The notes under the pieces: model-generated | The model's input: only the letters and a program-made list of their open reading frames with translations | What the model was told of the DNA's origin: nothing | Database searches by the model: none | Translations under genes and position numbers: made by a program | Shown here: piece after piece, positions 9,133 to 19,480 of the stretch | Layout: each line of letters opens with the position of its first letter | How positions within the stretch are numbered: position 1 is the stretch's first letter | Assembly (NCBI GenBank): GCA_002179805.1 | Contig: NAVB01002513.1 | Coordinates: 1 to 22,529 of the forward strand | Length of the DNA stretch: 22,529 bases | Source of the DNA: Acanthamoeba lenticulata | Taxonomy: Eukaryota; Discosea; Longamoebia; Acanthamoebidae | Direction: 5' to 3'

Positions 9133-11414
9133 ATGGCACTCAGGTCTGTGATTAGCGCCTTCGAGGCCGGTGGCGTTTCCAACGTCACTCCCAACTCCAA
9201 GCGCAAGCGAAGCATGTATGACACTGAAGTGGTATGACTGCACCTTGTCCTTGCTGCTGGGAGATATCGAAGTGATCCGCTAACGTAACATAACGGTCGA
9301 TCATTAGGAACAAAAAATCGACCTATTCGAGGCTCTTAAGGGCCAAGAAGAAAGTTACCGGCGTCGAGGCCCGATGCATCGCCGATTTGGCAACCTAAAG
9401 CAGAAGTTTGAAGCTGATCTGCGCTCTATTCAGGAAGAAGATAAGGAAAATGTTATCAATCTTGCGCAAACCGAGGCTGTTCGTACGTATGTCGTTGTGA
9501 GCCTGTAGATCTTGGAGAAATCTAACTCAAGCATGGGTCCTCCCACAGGTCCATCCACGCCCAAGGCCAAGGAAGCGCCTTGCTCTGCAGACGACTCGGA
9601 TACGAGCGCCGTTTCAGAGACCGTGGTGAACGCTTCCCGTGTAGCCGAGCTCGAAGAGATGGTCCTTGTACTCCAGCAAAAGTACAGCGCACGCAAGAAG
9701 CAAGTGCACAGCCTCAAGAAACAGAAGATCGGTAAAGTTCTTCGCCTCTCACACGTATGAAGTGTGCTAGTATCTCACTTGCAGTCATCGCCGTGCAGAT
9801 CTGGAAGGACTGGTGACGGCCCAGAGAGAGGAGCACAAACGTCAGCGGCAGCTGCGCGACCAAGTTGAGGAGCAAATGCGAACACTTCAAGAGCAGAACA
9901 AGTTCCTTACCGAGGGCTACGAAGAAGTGAAAGAAGAGATGCGTAAGAAGGCCGTTCTTGTCCGCAGCAAGGTTTTGCGAGAAGAGCTTCGCCGAGAGCT
10001 CGAGGACAAGCGTCGGCTGCGCGAGATGCAGCGCTCTGCTGGCGACGAGGCCGAGGCGGACGAGTGCACCACTACGGCCATTTCAGCTGTAGCAGGAAAG
10101 GAGGAAACCGCACGCGCTGAGGAAGCGCGACGAGTGCAGCTTGAGCGCGAGATTGAAGAGCGCGTGCGGGGCGAGTACGAACAGCGTGAAAAGGTCGAAG
10201 TGGCTCGACAGCTCGAGGCCGTGAAGGCGGAACTCGAGCAGGAGGCCGAGGCTCGACTGGCAGCTGAGACGGCCAAATTGGAGCAGACGCTCGCCCAGCA
10301 GGCCGCGCTCGTTCAACAGAACCAAGCCGAGGAACAGCGGCGTCAGCGGGACATGAAGCGCAAGCGAGAGGAGAAGTTTGATGTCCAGTTGAACGGGTTG
10401 CGTGCCGACAACGATACGCTCCGGCGCGATATCGAGGCGAAGACGCAAGAGGCGGAGCTGTTGCGAAGCGACGTCGTGGCCCTGCAGGAGTCAATCGACA
10501 ACTTGCAGGATGAAATGGACGCCGAGTCGGCCGAGTGGGATCAGATGAAGGCCTGCCTCGAGAAGGAAGTTCACCGAGCTTACAAGGAGCTTAAGTCCAA
10601 GGAGACCCAGGAGGCCCTCCTCCTCGACGAGATCCGCAGCCTTAAAGCCGAACTTCAGCAGGCCCTTGCGTTGGCCCAGCAGTTGTCAACAGCTGCTGGC
10701 AGTGAGCGCTCGGATGACAACGAGTGCCGATTCTGTGGCAAGCGACGAAAGCTTGACAGCGACGCCGAGGAAACGGCAGAAGCTGTCTCGACCGAAACGA
10801 AGGAAGCGAGCGACTTGACGGCTTCAATCAACACAAGCGAGGACAAGCCGACAACGCCCCTGCCGCGACCGGCGGCGCAGCTGAAGCGAGCGGGCTCGGT
10901 GGTTGGTGCGAAGCGAGACGCCGCGGCCGAGAAGACGAAGACGAGGGAATTGGCGGCCAAGGAGGCCAGAGAGGAGCGGGCGGCCAAGCGCCGCTCCCAG
11001 ATCATCGCGTCGCCCATGGCATCGTCATCGTCATCGTCGACAGTTGGCACGCCACGACCACCCAAACCGCAGGCCACTGGCCGCGCGTCCATGCTGGCCA
11101 GCGGACGCGAGAGGAGCGCCATCGCGTCACTGGGCTCGTCGTCTTCCGCCACGGCCACCGTGTCTTCATCATCATCATCCTCTTCTTCCTCTTCTTCGCC
11201 GATGCGCAGGGCCAGCGTGGCGCCCTCCACGCCGCGGCGCAACACCAAGGTCGCTGGCGTGGCCGCGACGACCACCACCGGCACACCGGCGTCGCCGGCG
11301 CGAAGGAAGGAGCGGGCGTCGTCTGTGTTTGCCTCGCAGACGCCGCGATTCGACACCAAGCTCGATCCCCTCCGCTACGAAAAGCTCAGTGGCTCCGTTG
11401 TGGATAAGCAATAA
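9133..11414 (+). CDS. coiled-coil protein with KEN box and poly-Ser/Pro basic tail
   Basis: Unrecognised 690-residue protein. Exons are 9133-9231, 9308-9482, 9549-9731 and 9799-11414, with phase closed. 9133 is the first ATG; the frame upstream has no ATG. The N-terminus (MALRSVISAFEAGG) carries a basic patch NSKRKR at 22-27, and a KEN box (EEDKENV) follows at 79-81. Exon 3 starts RPSTPKAK. Residues of exon 4 up to about 310 are a long charged coiled coil (repeated EERRxLE-type heptads). One C-x2-C pair follows (CRFCGKRRK), too few ligands for a complete zinc finger. The last 150 residues are low-complexity Ser/Ala/Pro/Arg, with an 11-serine run, several TP sites (STPRR, QTPRF) and overall basic charge, as in microtubule- or DNA-associated scaffolds. 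Two E2F-like sites lie upstream. Function inferred only as a possible cell-cycle scaffold. Confidence 0.82.
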
Positions 11415-11850
11415 GACATGTAAAGGTTTGATATTATTTTAAAAACATTAAAATGCACCGTCAAGAAAACAACAATCCTGTTGGCCAATTCAAAGACAAA
11501 TAGTAGCCGGTAATTCTCCGGAATTTTTGAAGAGATAAACACGAAGAGAAACCAGTTCATTCAGAGGACGCACGGCAGCTCGTGAGAGAGCACACGATTT
11601 TGTGTTTGCCGGTGCCGACACAAGGTCGGCTGCTACGTTGACTACAAGAAGGTATTTACGCTTGATCGACACTTTTTTAATGTCAAATTAATTCCTTCAT
11701 CTTGAGATTGTAGGAACGTTTTTTTGTTATTTATAATGTTGCATAGCCTTGTAGTGTCTGTGCAAAATACAAAGGAAAAAGGGTTCGCTTGCTCGCGTTC
11801 TCTCCCGAATTACGCTCACATGTGCTTCTGTTGTGTTCGCGAACAGCGAG
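11415..11850. other. intergenic region between the coiled-coil and RUN-FYVE genes
   Basis: AT-rich spacer of 436 bases holding the 3' UTR of the upstream gene and the promoter of the next. It has a short perfect hairpin at 11614-11630 (GCCGAC, 5-base loop, GTCGGC) just after a weaker CACA...TGTG pair, and a palindrome GTTCGCGAAC at 11835-11844 directly before the ATG. No tRNA or convincing ORF. Confidence 0.6.
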
Positions 11851-14800
11851 ATGCTGCCCCATAGGGCGCCGTCCGTTGCTCCCTCCTCGGTGGACTACTC
11901 GGGTGCGTACCACCCTGCGCACGACCTGCCCTCTGCTCTAGACCAACTCTCACCTGCATACACGGCTTGCACAGATGGCTCGTACCTGGCGGCACTGCTG
12001 AAACAGGTCGTGACGGACCTGGGCAAGTACAAGGACCGTGGTGCCATTACTGACGACACGCCCGAGGTCCACGGCCTATGTTTTGTCCTCGAAAAGATCT
12101 TTCTTCACGAGCTCAAGACAGGTTCGTCTTCTTCCTCTTTTCCTGAGCCTTTCCCCACTCACGCCTGTGTTGACCACCTGCGCCTCTACTCGACAGGGAC
12201 CCGAAATAGCTTCTGGGACTTTGTCGAACGCCTTCAGGACTCATTGCCTGTACAAACGCCCGTCCAGCATCAGCGAGCACCACACGCGCTCGAGACGGCT
12301 CATGCTGACGCTGGTGGCGTGGGTGGGGCGGCGTCGTTTTACAGGGCAAGCAAGCGACGGGCCTTCTGGGAAAGCTGAGAACCTGGACACGCTCTGGCAC
12401 TGGTCGCGGGCGGGCCTTCCTGAGGCTGTCTCTGAACCAGCACACCATCGTCGAGTACCTGCAGGTTCGGCTTAACACCAAAATTCATACTTCGTACAAG
12501 CAGCAAACAATATTACAAATAATATTAAAATAAATTAAAATAATGCACAGGCGCTGGTGTGGAATGTGAACCTCTTGCGATCGTACTACACGCGCGGAGC
12601 CTTCTTCCGGAACGAGCATCTCGTGACGGAAATGATGGAGCAGCTGGAGCTCGTCCTGCCCCTCCAGTTCTCCCTCACCATGCACTTTAACGACATTGAC
12701 CGAGTACGCGGCCACTGGTTCTTCCTTGTGGAGCCGTTCAAGACTCATGATGGCGCATTCTCGTTTTGCAGGAGGACTACTGGAACATGCATCGCACTGA
12801 GATTCATGACTTGCACATCCGCGTCATCACCGGGAGGGAGAGTACGTCTGCTCGCCAAGCACAAACCCGTCCTTATGCGCCAGCAGACCCAAGGTCACTG
12901 ACCCATTGCGCGGCGACTTGTTGCTGCCTTCCCTTTCCCAGGCGAGTTCAAGTTCGGGCTGTTGTCGGTTGAGGGCGACGAGCGGCGACGACGCGAGATG
13001 GTGCGCAAACGGGCCAACAGTCTCAACCGCGGCGAGAATGGAGGAGAGACAAGCGGCGCCACCGAGAATGATGGAACCGAACGAACCGGCGAGTCTAGTG
13101 AGGTGCCGATGACTGCGTCGAGTCCGCCGGAAAAGAACGAAAGCGATGAGAAGAGCGAAGGCAAGAGCGAAGTTAAGGCTGTGGTTGAGGTACCTGCCAC
13201 CGAAGCCACGACGGAATTGATAGAGGAAAAGAACGAAGCGCCAAACAGTCAAGACCAGACCCAGCAATCCGAGGAGAGCGAAGAAGAACGAAAGCGACGA
13301 GAGAGCGAAGAAGCCGAAAGGAAGCGGCTAGAGGAGGAGGAGCGGACCGTGATGGAGGAGGCTCGGCGGTTGGAAGAGGAACTGGCCTGGCGGCGGAAGC
13401 AACGAGAGCTCGCACGGCGACGGGCGCGAGGCGCCGACCAGCAGCGCAAGCGTGAGCTCAACAACGAGCCAGACCCAGAGATCGCTGAGACCTCCCCAAC
13501 AGCAAAGGAGAGAAACAAAGCCCAACAAAACGAAAACGAGCGAAGGTCAAATGAGAGCAGCGAGGCTCCAGAGGTTCGCCAGGACAAGTCCGGTCTGCCC
13601 GAAGTAGAAAAGAGCGAAAGCGAACGCGAAAACGACAGCGGATCGCTGAATGCGCAACCGGCTGCTGTTGTGACAGAAGGCGCTCACGCGGCGTCCACGG
13701 TTGATTCCGAGGCTGACGACAGCGCGGCCACATCAACACTGCAGCAAGTGGAGCACATGCTGCGCGAGCTCGAAGAGCGACGCCGACGGCTCCTCAACGA
13801 TGCGCCGTCCAGTCCGCCGCCAGTGGACTCGCTCGTGGTCCCGCCAACGTTACCCGCTGTGCAGCCTACCGCCTCGGTCGAAGTCTCGGCCTCGGTCGTC
13901 GAGCAGCCGTCCTCTGACCATCAGAGCATCGATGAGCTCCTGCGCGAGCTGAGCTTGTCCGAGCTCGACAGCCTCGAGGAAGTGCTCAACTTTTGCGAGC
14001 AGCTTCACCAGGATGAGCCTCGAACCGGCGACGTCGCAGCGGCAACGACGGCAGCAGCGACGACGGCGGACCTGAGCCAAAGCTACCACGAGCGCTCGCG
14101 GCATCTGGACGAGGTCCTCCGCTTCTGCGACGAGCTTGACGCCGAGCTTGTCGGGGTCGAGTTCGAGCACGCCCACGACCAGCGGGTTCGCCGGCAACAA
14201 CAACAGCAGCACCTCGACCGCCCGAACATCCGCGTGCTCTCATCGTCGCCGGCCCCGTTCGTGGCCTCGTTCAAGCACGAGGGCGTCTGGCCCATCAACA
14301 GCAACCCGAGCGGGGGGTCGCCCGCGAGCGGCGATCATCACCGGCGGCTGCGCTCGCCCAAGGTGGAGTCGATCAAGTCGAAGCTGAGCGCGTCGCCCAA
14401 GCGGGAGATGCTGCTTTTCCACCTCCAGCAGAAGCGCTCCGAGCGCGACCGCCTCGGAGGCGGGCTCATGCCGACGTCGCCTCCTTCGTCTTCATTTTCC
14501 TCCGCTGTGGCGCCGCCGCCGCTGACCATCACGAAGGAGAGCCCCGCGCACCACTTCAGAGCCGCCCGCGGGCGCACCAACAGCCTCCTCACGCAGGACC
14601 TCGAGCAGGACCTCAAGGATCCCAAGCCCGAGGCCGGCCACGAGGGCCGCGCCGGGCTGGTGAGGAGCACGCCGGCCGCGGTGACGGAGCGCGAAGCCAA
14701 GAGCGACGAGGACGAAGTTGAGGTCGTGCGGCCGCTCGTGGGCTCGGCCCGCCAGAAGGACTTCCGGGGCAGTTATTACGCGTCGCTTCGGCTGCACTCG

Positions 14801-15411
14801 CCCTCGCAGCCCTCGCCGACCGACATCGCCGCGGTTCAGGCCCGCAACACCGAACTGCGACGCGTGCGCAGCATCGAGCGCGAGCGACGTCGCCTGCGCG
14901 CCGAGGTGGACAGTGAGGCGGCGAGCGAGGGCGAGTCGCTGTCGCCCCGCCGCACGCCCCATCGCCAACGCACGGCCTCTGCGAGCGCGCCGCAGCTGAC
15001 GGAAACATCGTCCTTCTCGCCGTCATCGTCTCGGCGCAAAAAGCTTGACTTTGGGGACGGCAGCGGTGTTGGTGGTGCGGCTGCCGTTGTCGACGCGGAG
15101 CCGCCACAGCAGCCCAAGCTGCAGCGGCCGGTCTGGGCGCGAGACGAAGAGCACACCAAGTGCGGCCTGTGCGACGCGGGCTTCTCGCTCGTTGTGCGCC
15201 GAGTACGTAACCACCAGCGCTTATAGCATCCCCCAGCAGGCTCCTTCTCATTCTCATGTTGTTGTTGGCATTGCAGCACCACTGCCGCGTGTGCGGACAG
15301 ATCTTTTGCTACCGGTGCTGCGTGAAGACGCCCGTCCCCGACTTGGACTACAAGTCGCCCGTTCACGTGTGCCAACTCTGCTTTTCCACATTCCCGCCTG
15401 AAGCGAAATAG
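11851..15411 (+). CDS. RUN and FYVE domain protein with long disordered linker
   Basis: Likely endosomal adaptor that binds PI3P through FYVE and small GTPases or motors through RUN. Exons 11851-12121, 12197-12249, 12345-12464, 12551-12703, 12772-12841, 12942-15202 and 15277-15411 give 1020 residues with phase closed. The RUN domain spans about 45-225: FVLEKIFLHELK, SFWDFVERL, GRGRAFLRLSL, WNVNLLRSYY. Residues about 330-395 are alternating Glu and Arg/Lys and could form a single alpha helix. The middle is Ser/Glu-rich and disordered, with two copies of an LxEVLxFCxxL motif. The FYVE finger covers 954-1011: WARD, eight cysteines (963, 966, 979, 982, 987, 990, 1008, 1011) and RRHHCR split by an intron. 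The usual RVC is HVC here. RUFY proteins of animals have the same domain order but a coiled coil between. Confidence 0.93.
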
Positions 15412-15471
15412 AGCCACCTCGTGCTTGTGTATTCTTCACTCTTTACTCCAAGGGCCAATTATCATATTCTT

Positions 15472-16608
15472 TTACACCGCGTAGGACTCACGCTTCCCAG
15501 AGGCCGCAGCGCGTTCAATTGCATCCAGCGAGCGGTGCCTTCGCACCGCGTCTGTCCAGGTGGGCGCCAGATGGCTTCCCGTGCGAAGGTCCGAGAGAAT
15601 GTCCTTCCACAGACCGAGGAGGGCGTAAGCCCAATCGCTCTCCTTGATGTCGGCAGTGCTCGTGTCTAGCTTGTACTCGTCGGGCAGAGGCAGTTCGACC
15701 AGCTCGTTCTCGTCGTCGTGCGCGCCGTAGATCTTGAACAACCCGATGTGGTTTATGCCAGACTCGGTGTTGACCACTTCAATATCTCCTCGCGTGCCGT
15801 TGATCGTCCATCGCAGTTGGTTCGCTCCTCGACGCTTGATGCCTCCGCGCAAGTGGACAGACGCAACCGCCCCGTTGGTCAGCGTCCCCACGATGGCCAC
15901 GTGATCCTCTGTGGTCTTGTCCAGTTCTTCGCCCGTGTCGGCCCGCTTGACCTTGGGGTGCTGGTTGGCCAGCACCGACGAAAGCTCCCGAAACTCACTG
16001 TCAAGGACCCACATCAGGCTCTGGAGCGAGTGCCCGCCGAGAATTGAAAGCATCGTCCCTCCTGAGGTCCGATCGCGGAGGTAGTCCATGTGGCCCTCTG
16101 GCGCCACAGGACCCCAGGTGCTGAGTGAGCCGACGTAGCTTGTCGAAAGCACACGACCGAGGTAGCCGGAAGAGATGAGATGGCGGACGTAGCGGGCGTA
16201 GGGCGCCCCGCTGGCCTGCAACGAGATGAATGCATGCACGCCTCGCTGAGCAGCAAGCTCGGCCAGACGTTCGGCTTCATCCAGGTTTTTCCCGAGCGGC
16301 CACTCGCAGAGCACATGCTTGCCAGCAAGAATGGCAGCCTCGGCTGGCTTGAAGTGCTCCGCCACTTTGACGCTCACCACGACCAGGTCCACTTCGGGAA
16401 GCTGGACAAGGTCGCTGAAGTTGTCGAAGTAAAGTGGTACTCCGAACTTGATCGCGGCCTCCTTGGCCGACTCGGTGGACGTGGCCGAGAGAGCGCGCAC
16501 CTCGAAGTGGTCGGCGAGTGCGCGAAGGGCGGGAATGTGGGCGATGGACGCCCAGCCACGCTTGGCGCTGAGCCCGATGATGCCGACGCCAATCTTGTTA
16601 CCGCTCAT
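15472..16608 (-). CDS. Gfo/Idh/MocA-family NAD(P)-dependent oxidoreductase, Gal80-like, intronless
   Basis: Single-exon gene of 378 residues. An N-terminal Rossmann fold opens with VGIIGLSAKRGWASIAHIPAL (residues 8-28). The usual EKP motif of the family is EWPLGKN at 102-108, the form seen in Gal80 and related fungal oxidoreductases. The C-terminal domain contains SGGTMLSILGGHSLQSLMWVL and DHVAIVGTL, also in Gal80-type proteins. It may oxidise a sugar or polyol, or act as a sugar or NAD sensor; the substrate cannot be read. The chosen ATG at 16608 gives MSGNKIGVG; the open frame upstream has no ATG. All neighbours have introns and this gene has none, which suits acquisition by transfer or retroposition. 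It is convergent with the RUN-FYVE gene, 60 bases away. Confidence 0.93.
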   Translation of the reverse strand: MSGNKIGVGIIGLSAKRGWASIAHIPALRALADHFEVRALSATSTESAKEAAIKFGVPLYFDNFSDLVQLPEVDLVVVSVKVAEHFKPAEAAILAGKHVLCEWPLGKNLDEAERLAELAAQRGVHAFISLQASGAPYARYVRHLISSGYLGRVLSTSYVGSLSTWGPVAPEGHMDYLRDRTSGGTMLSILGGHSLQSLMWVLDSEFRELSSVLANQHPKVKRADTGEELDKTTEDHVAIVGTLTNGAVASVHLRGGIKRRGANQLRWTINGTRGDIEVVNTESGINHIGLFKIYGAHDDENELVELPLPDEYKLDTSTADIKESDWAYALLGLWKDILSDLRTGSHLAPTWTDAVRRHRSLDAIERAAASGKRESYAV

Positions 16609-16804
16609 GTTGTGGTTGTCGATAGAAAACAAAAGGTGAAGGATGCAAGGCTGTTGTTCTGCTGGGATGTTGTGGATGGGGTATCAAAAGTGCTTTTAAT
16701 GTTGGCTCTCGGCGACTGGCCGTAACTCCGAGCCGAGTGCAAACGCCGAAACGGCGCAAGCTGCATTTTAGTTGGGAAGGGGCCATAAGCTAAAAGCCCT
16801 GAGT

Positions 16805-18968
16805 CTAAGGCCCCTTGACCTGCGGGCGGCCCACGGTATTGGCAAGGCTGGCCGCTTCCATCTCCGAGCGTAGGGCGGCGTTGGTTCTGTCGAGCTTTTC
16901 AAGCAGGAGCCGCCACTGGTCTCGCGGCCCAACCGAGCAGAGTTGCACGACCTTGGATTGCTTGCGCAGCTGCTTCTCGATCGTCACCACCTGCTGCTGA
17001 AGTTCGTCCTGCCGTCGCAAGTTGGCGTAGTACTCGGCCTCCAGTCGCTTTTGCTCTCTTAGGGCCTGCCTGGCGATCTCCTTCTGCGCGCGCACTTCGC
17101 CTTCGCAGGTGTTGACATCGCGGATAGCCTTCGCCAAGTCCGCGGTCGCGGCGAGCAGTTTCGCGTTCGCCAGGTCCAGAGCGCGTTTCGTTTGTTCCGC
17201 CACGTCCTGGGCCGCTTTAAGTTTTGCTTGAGCTTGTTGGTGCACGATTTGGGCTTCCCGATGCTTCTGGAGAAGGTCAGCCTGTGTTGCTTTGTGCTGG
17301 TCGCGCCTGAGCCTGGTCTCGACGAGTGCCTCTCTCAGCTTCTGGTCGTACACCGCTGCGGCCTTGCTTTCGGCCTGAAGTCTTGAGTGGGCGTCGACCG
17401 CACGGGCCTCATTCTGCCTCGCGACGTTACGCCGATTCTTTGCGGTCTCCAAGGTGGCTTCGGCCCCGCGTCGAAGCATCCCTTTGGCGCTCACACCTTC
17501 GGCTGCCTGCTGGAGTCCCGTTCTCGCCGTGTCGTAGGCGGCCGCAGCAGCTGATGTCGCTTGGGCGCACTCAGACTCCTTGGCTTTGGCCTGGCTGGCG
17601 CGCTCCTGGGCCGCCTTGGCCTCGGCTTCGGCGGCATTGAGCTCGGCCTCGGCCTGGGCTTTCAGCTGGGCCGTCACGGCGCCAACGAGCGCGATGGCCG
17701 CCGTAACCGCCACACCAACGGGCCCACCGGCCGCCGCGAGCGGGGCGAGGCTGGCAGCCGCTTGGACTGCCTGAGCCGCTTGATTCTGGCTTGAGGCTGG
17801 TGGCGAGGCAGCCTTTCGCTGGTCCTCAGCCTTCCACGCGGCCTGCTTCACATAGGTGTCGCCTAGCACCTGAAGCGTGGGCACAAAGCTGGACACAAGA
17901 CCGAACTCGACCGCCTTGGATTTGGCAGACTCGAGCCGCTGTTGTGCAGCGGCCAGGGCCGCCAGTGCTTGCGCCGCCTCCTGCGCGGCAGCTCGCTGGC
18001 GTTCCTCAGCGGCTCGCTTGTCGGATTCGGCCTGGGCCAGCTCGAGCTTTGCTTTGGCTTCTTCAGCCTGTGGGCCATGGTGAACAGTTGTTCATCAGAG
18101 AATCCTCAACAGAAGGAAACGCGAGGTGTACGCACCCTTGCAGCTTCTTCGGCTGCCAGAGCGGCTTTAAGCTCCTCCTTGGCCGCAGTCAACTCTTCCT
18201 CCTTCCCAAGTGATTCGTCTTGGGCGCGCTTCATTTGGTCAGCTGCTTCAGCTCGCTTGGTTTCCACTTCCTCGAGCTGTGGGAAGAGAACTACAGGTTA
18301 AATGCTCGTCCGTGTGGTTCCTTACTGCAGCGGCGCAGTACCGCTTTCTGGGACTGGTAGCACTGGTTCTCTTGCTGACGCGTCCTTTCCTCTAGCGCAG
18401 CCAACTTGATATCAGCTTGCCTGATTTCGGGCTCGATGGCGGCTACAGCGGCGCATAGCCTTTGCTCTTGTTCTTCCGCAGTCTCGAGCTCTCTCTGTGC
18501 CTGCTCGAGGGCTGCGCAGGCCGCCTGGTGCTGGTCCTGAACAACTTTCTTCTCATTCTCCAGCTGGATTGTGGCCGCTTCGAGCTGCTCTTTCCTCCGC
18601 TGGAGCTCTTCTAGCTTGCGCTCTTCCTCTTCAGTCTTGTCTTCGGCCGAAATGATCGCCTCCTCCAGCTCTTCCAACCGTCTGTATGGACGTCAACATG
18701 AGAAAAGCTTAAGACAGCATGCACGTGAGTTGACGCACCGTTTCTGTGCTTCAAGTTCCTTTTGGAGCAGATCTAAAAGCATAATGAGCTCCTTGTGAGC
18801 TTGCTCGAGTTTCTCTTTGTCCTGCTGTGCAGCTGCCAACTTGTCCTTTTGCCACTGGGCTTGGGCGTCGGCAGACTGCCGTAGCACCTGCTTGAGTGCG
18901 TCCAGCTCCGCCCGCAGCGATACCTGTTTCTTGCTAAGGCGGGAGCACTCTTCCGTAGGCTTGTCCAT
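16805..18968 (-). CDS. long coiled-coil protein with hydrophobic Ala/Gly/Val segment
   Basis: Unrecognised 657-residue protein. Exons 18968-18739, 18681-18342, 18276-18136 and 18067-16805, phase closed. The donor at 18341 (GTACTG) is chosen over a nearby GTAAGG because only it keeps the frame (QKA joined to LEEVETKRA). Residues 1-290 are almost pure coiled coil rich in Glu, Gln, Lys and Ala. Residues about 332-372 carry no charge and read as a membrane-like segment: ASLAPLAAAGGPVGV then AVTAAIALVGAVTAQL, with a central Gly-Gly-Pro turn. A second coiled coil (about 373-620, AEAELNAAEAEAKAAQ...) follows to the end. A helical hairpin between two coiled coils is seen in some membrane-inserting helical proteins and in membrane-shaping proteins, but no family signature is visible. 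It lies in tandem with another coiled-coil gene upstream. Confidence 0.82.
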
Positions 18969-19480
18969 GTCGGTCAACGTTGTGTGGTCGGAAGAACAAC
19001 AGAAAAAAACAAGCGTGGCAAATTCGGCCGAAGTGACCCAAATCCAAGAAAAATCCTCGAAAAGCACATGGGCTTTATTTCGTGGCCACGCGGAACAGTG
19101 GAAAAGAGTTCGGGCTGCTTCGACGAGGAGTGCCCCTACCGCCTATGGGCAGGGCAGGGCACTAGGAGCGGTGAGGGTATGTGGAGCAATGGAGATTGGC
19201 AAAACGGCAGCAAGTTGGGCCTGGTGGCTTATATCATTTTATTTTGTACCCATAGCTCAGTGGCGCCAGTTTGCAGACAGACAGCAGGGCCTGGTGTTCC
19301 TGTCCAGGTCCAGAGGCGCCCTAACGACAAGTGCCATCAGTGTGCTGTGCTGGCGCATGGTCAGGCCTGACAGTGTGGCGGTCGAGCCCGAGGGATGTAA
19401 AGTTTCTTACTGCTGTGCTCCAAAAAGCTCGAAAGGAAAGGTGCTTTATGAGACAGAGGCAAGTAGACATGAGCAGGACG
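18969..19480. other. 512-base gap between the two coiled-coil genes
   Basis: Holds the promoter of the gene ending at 16805 and the 3' UTR of the one ending at 19481. No complete gene is recognisable. On the plus strand around 19166-19220 the reading GEGMWSNGDWQNGSKLG looks like a MORN repeat missing its middle (the YxGx part). A possible intron (GGTATGTGG donor, CCCATAG acceptor at about 19254) overlaps it. This may be a decayed gene scrap or chance. Confidence 0.45.

Noticed and set aside
11023..11200. TCA/TCG triplet repeats as a mobile or regulatory repeat
   Set aside because: They are in frame and code the poly-serine runs of the coiled-coil gene.
10655..11359. 234-codon open frame on the minus strand
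   Set aside because: Shadow of the coiled-coil exon. Its poly-Asp/Glu runs are the complement of Ser and Arg codons in the real gene.
14613..15257. 214-codon open frame on the minus strand
   Set aside because: Shadow of the RUN-FYVE exon. The plus frame is open for 753 codons and leads in phase into the FYVE finger.
19247..19320. tRNA-like A box TAGCTCAGTGG
   Set aside because: No pairing D stem, no matching acceptor 3' strand and no proper B box at the right distance.
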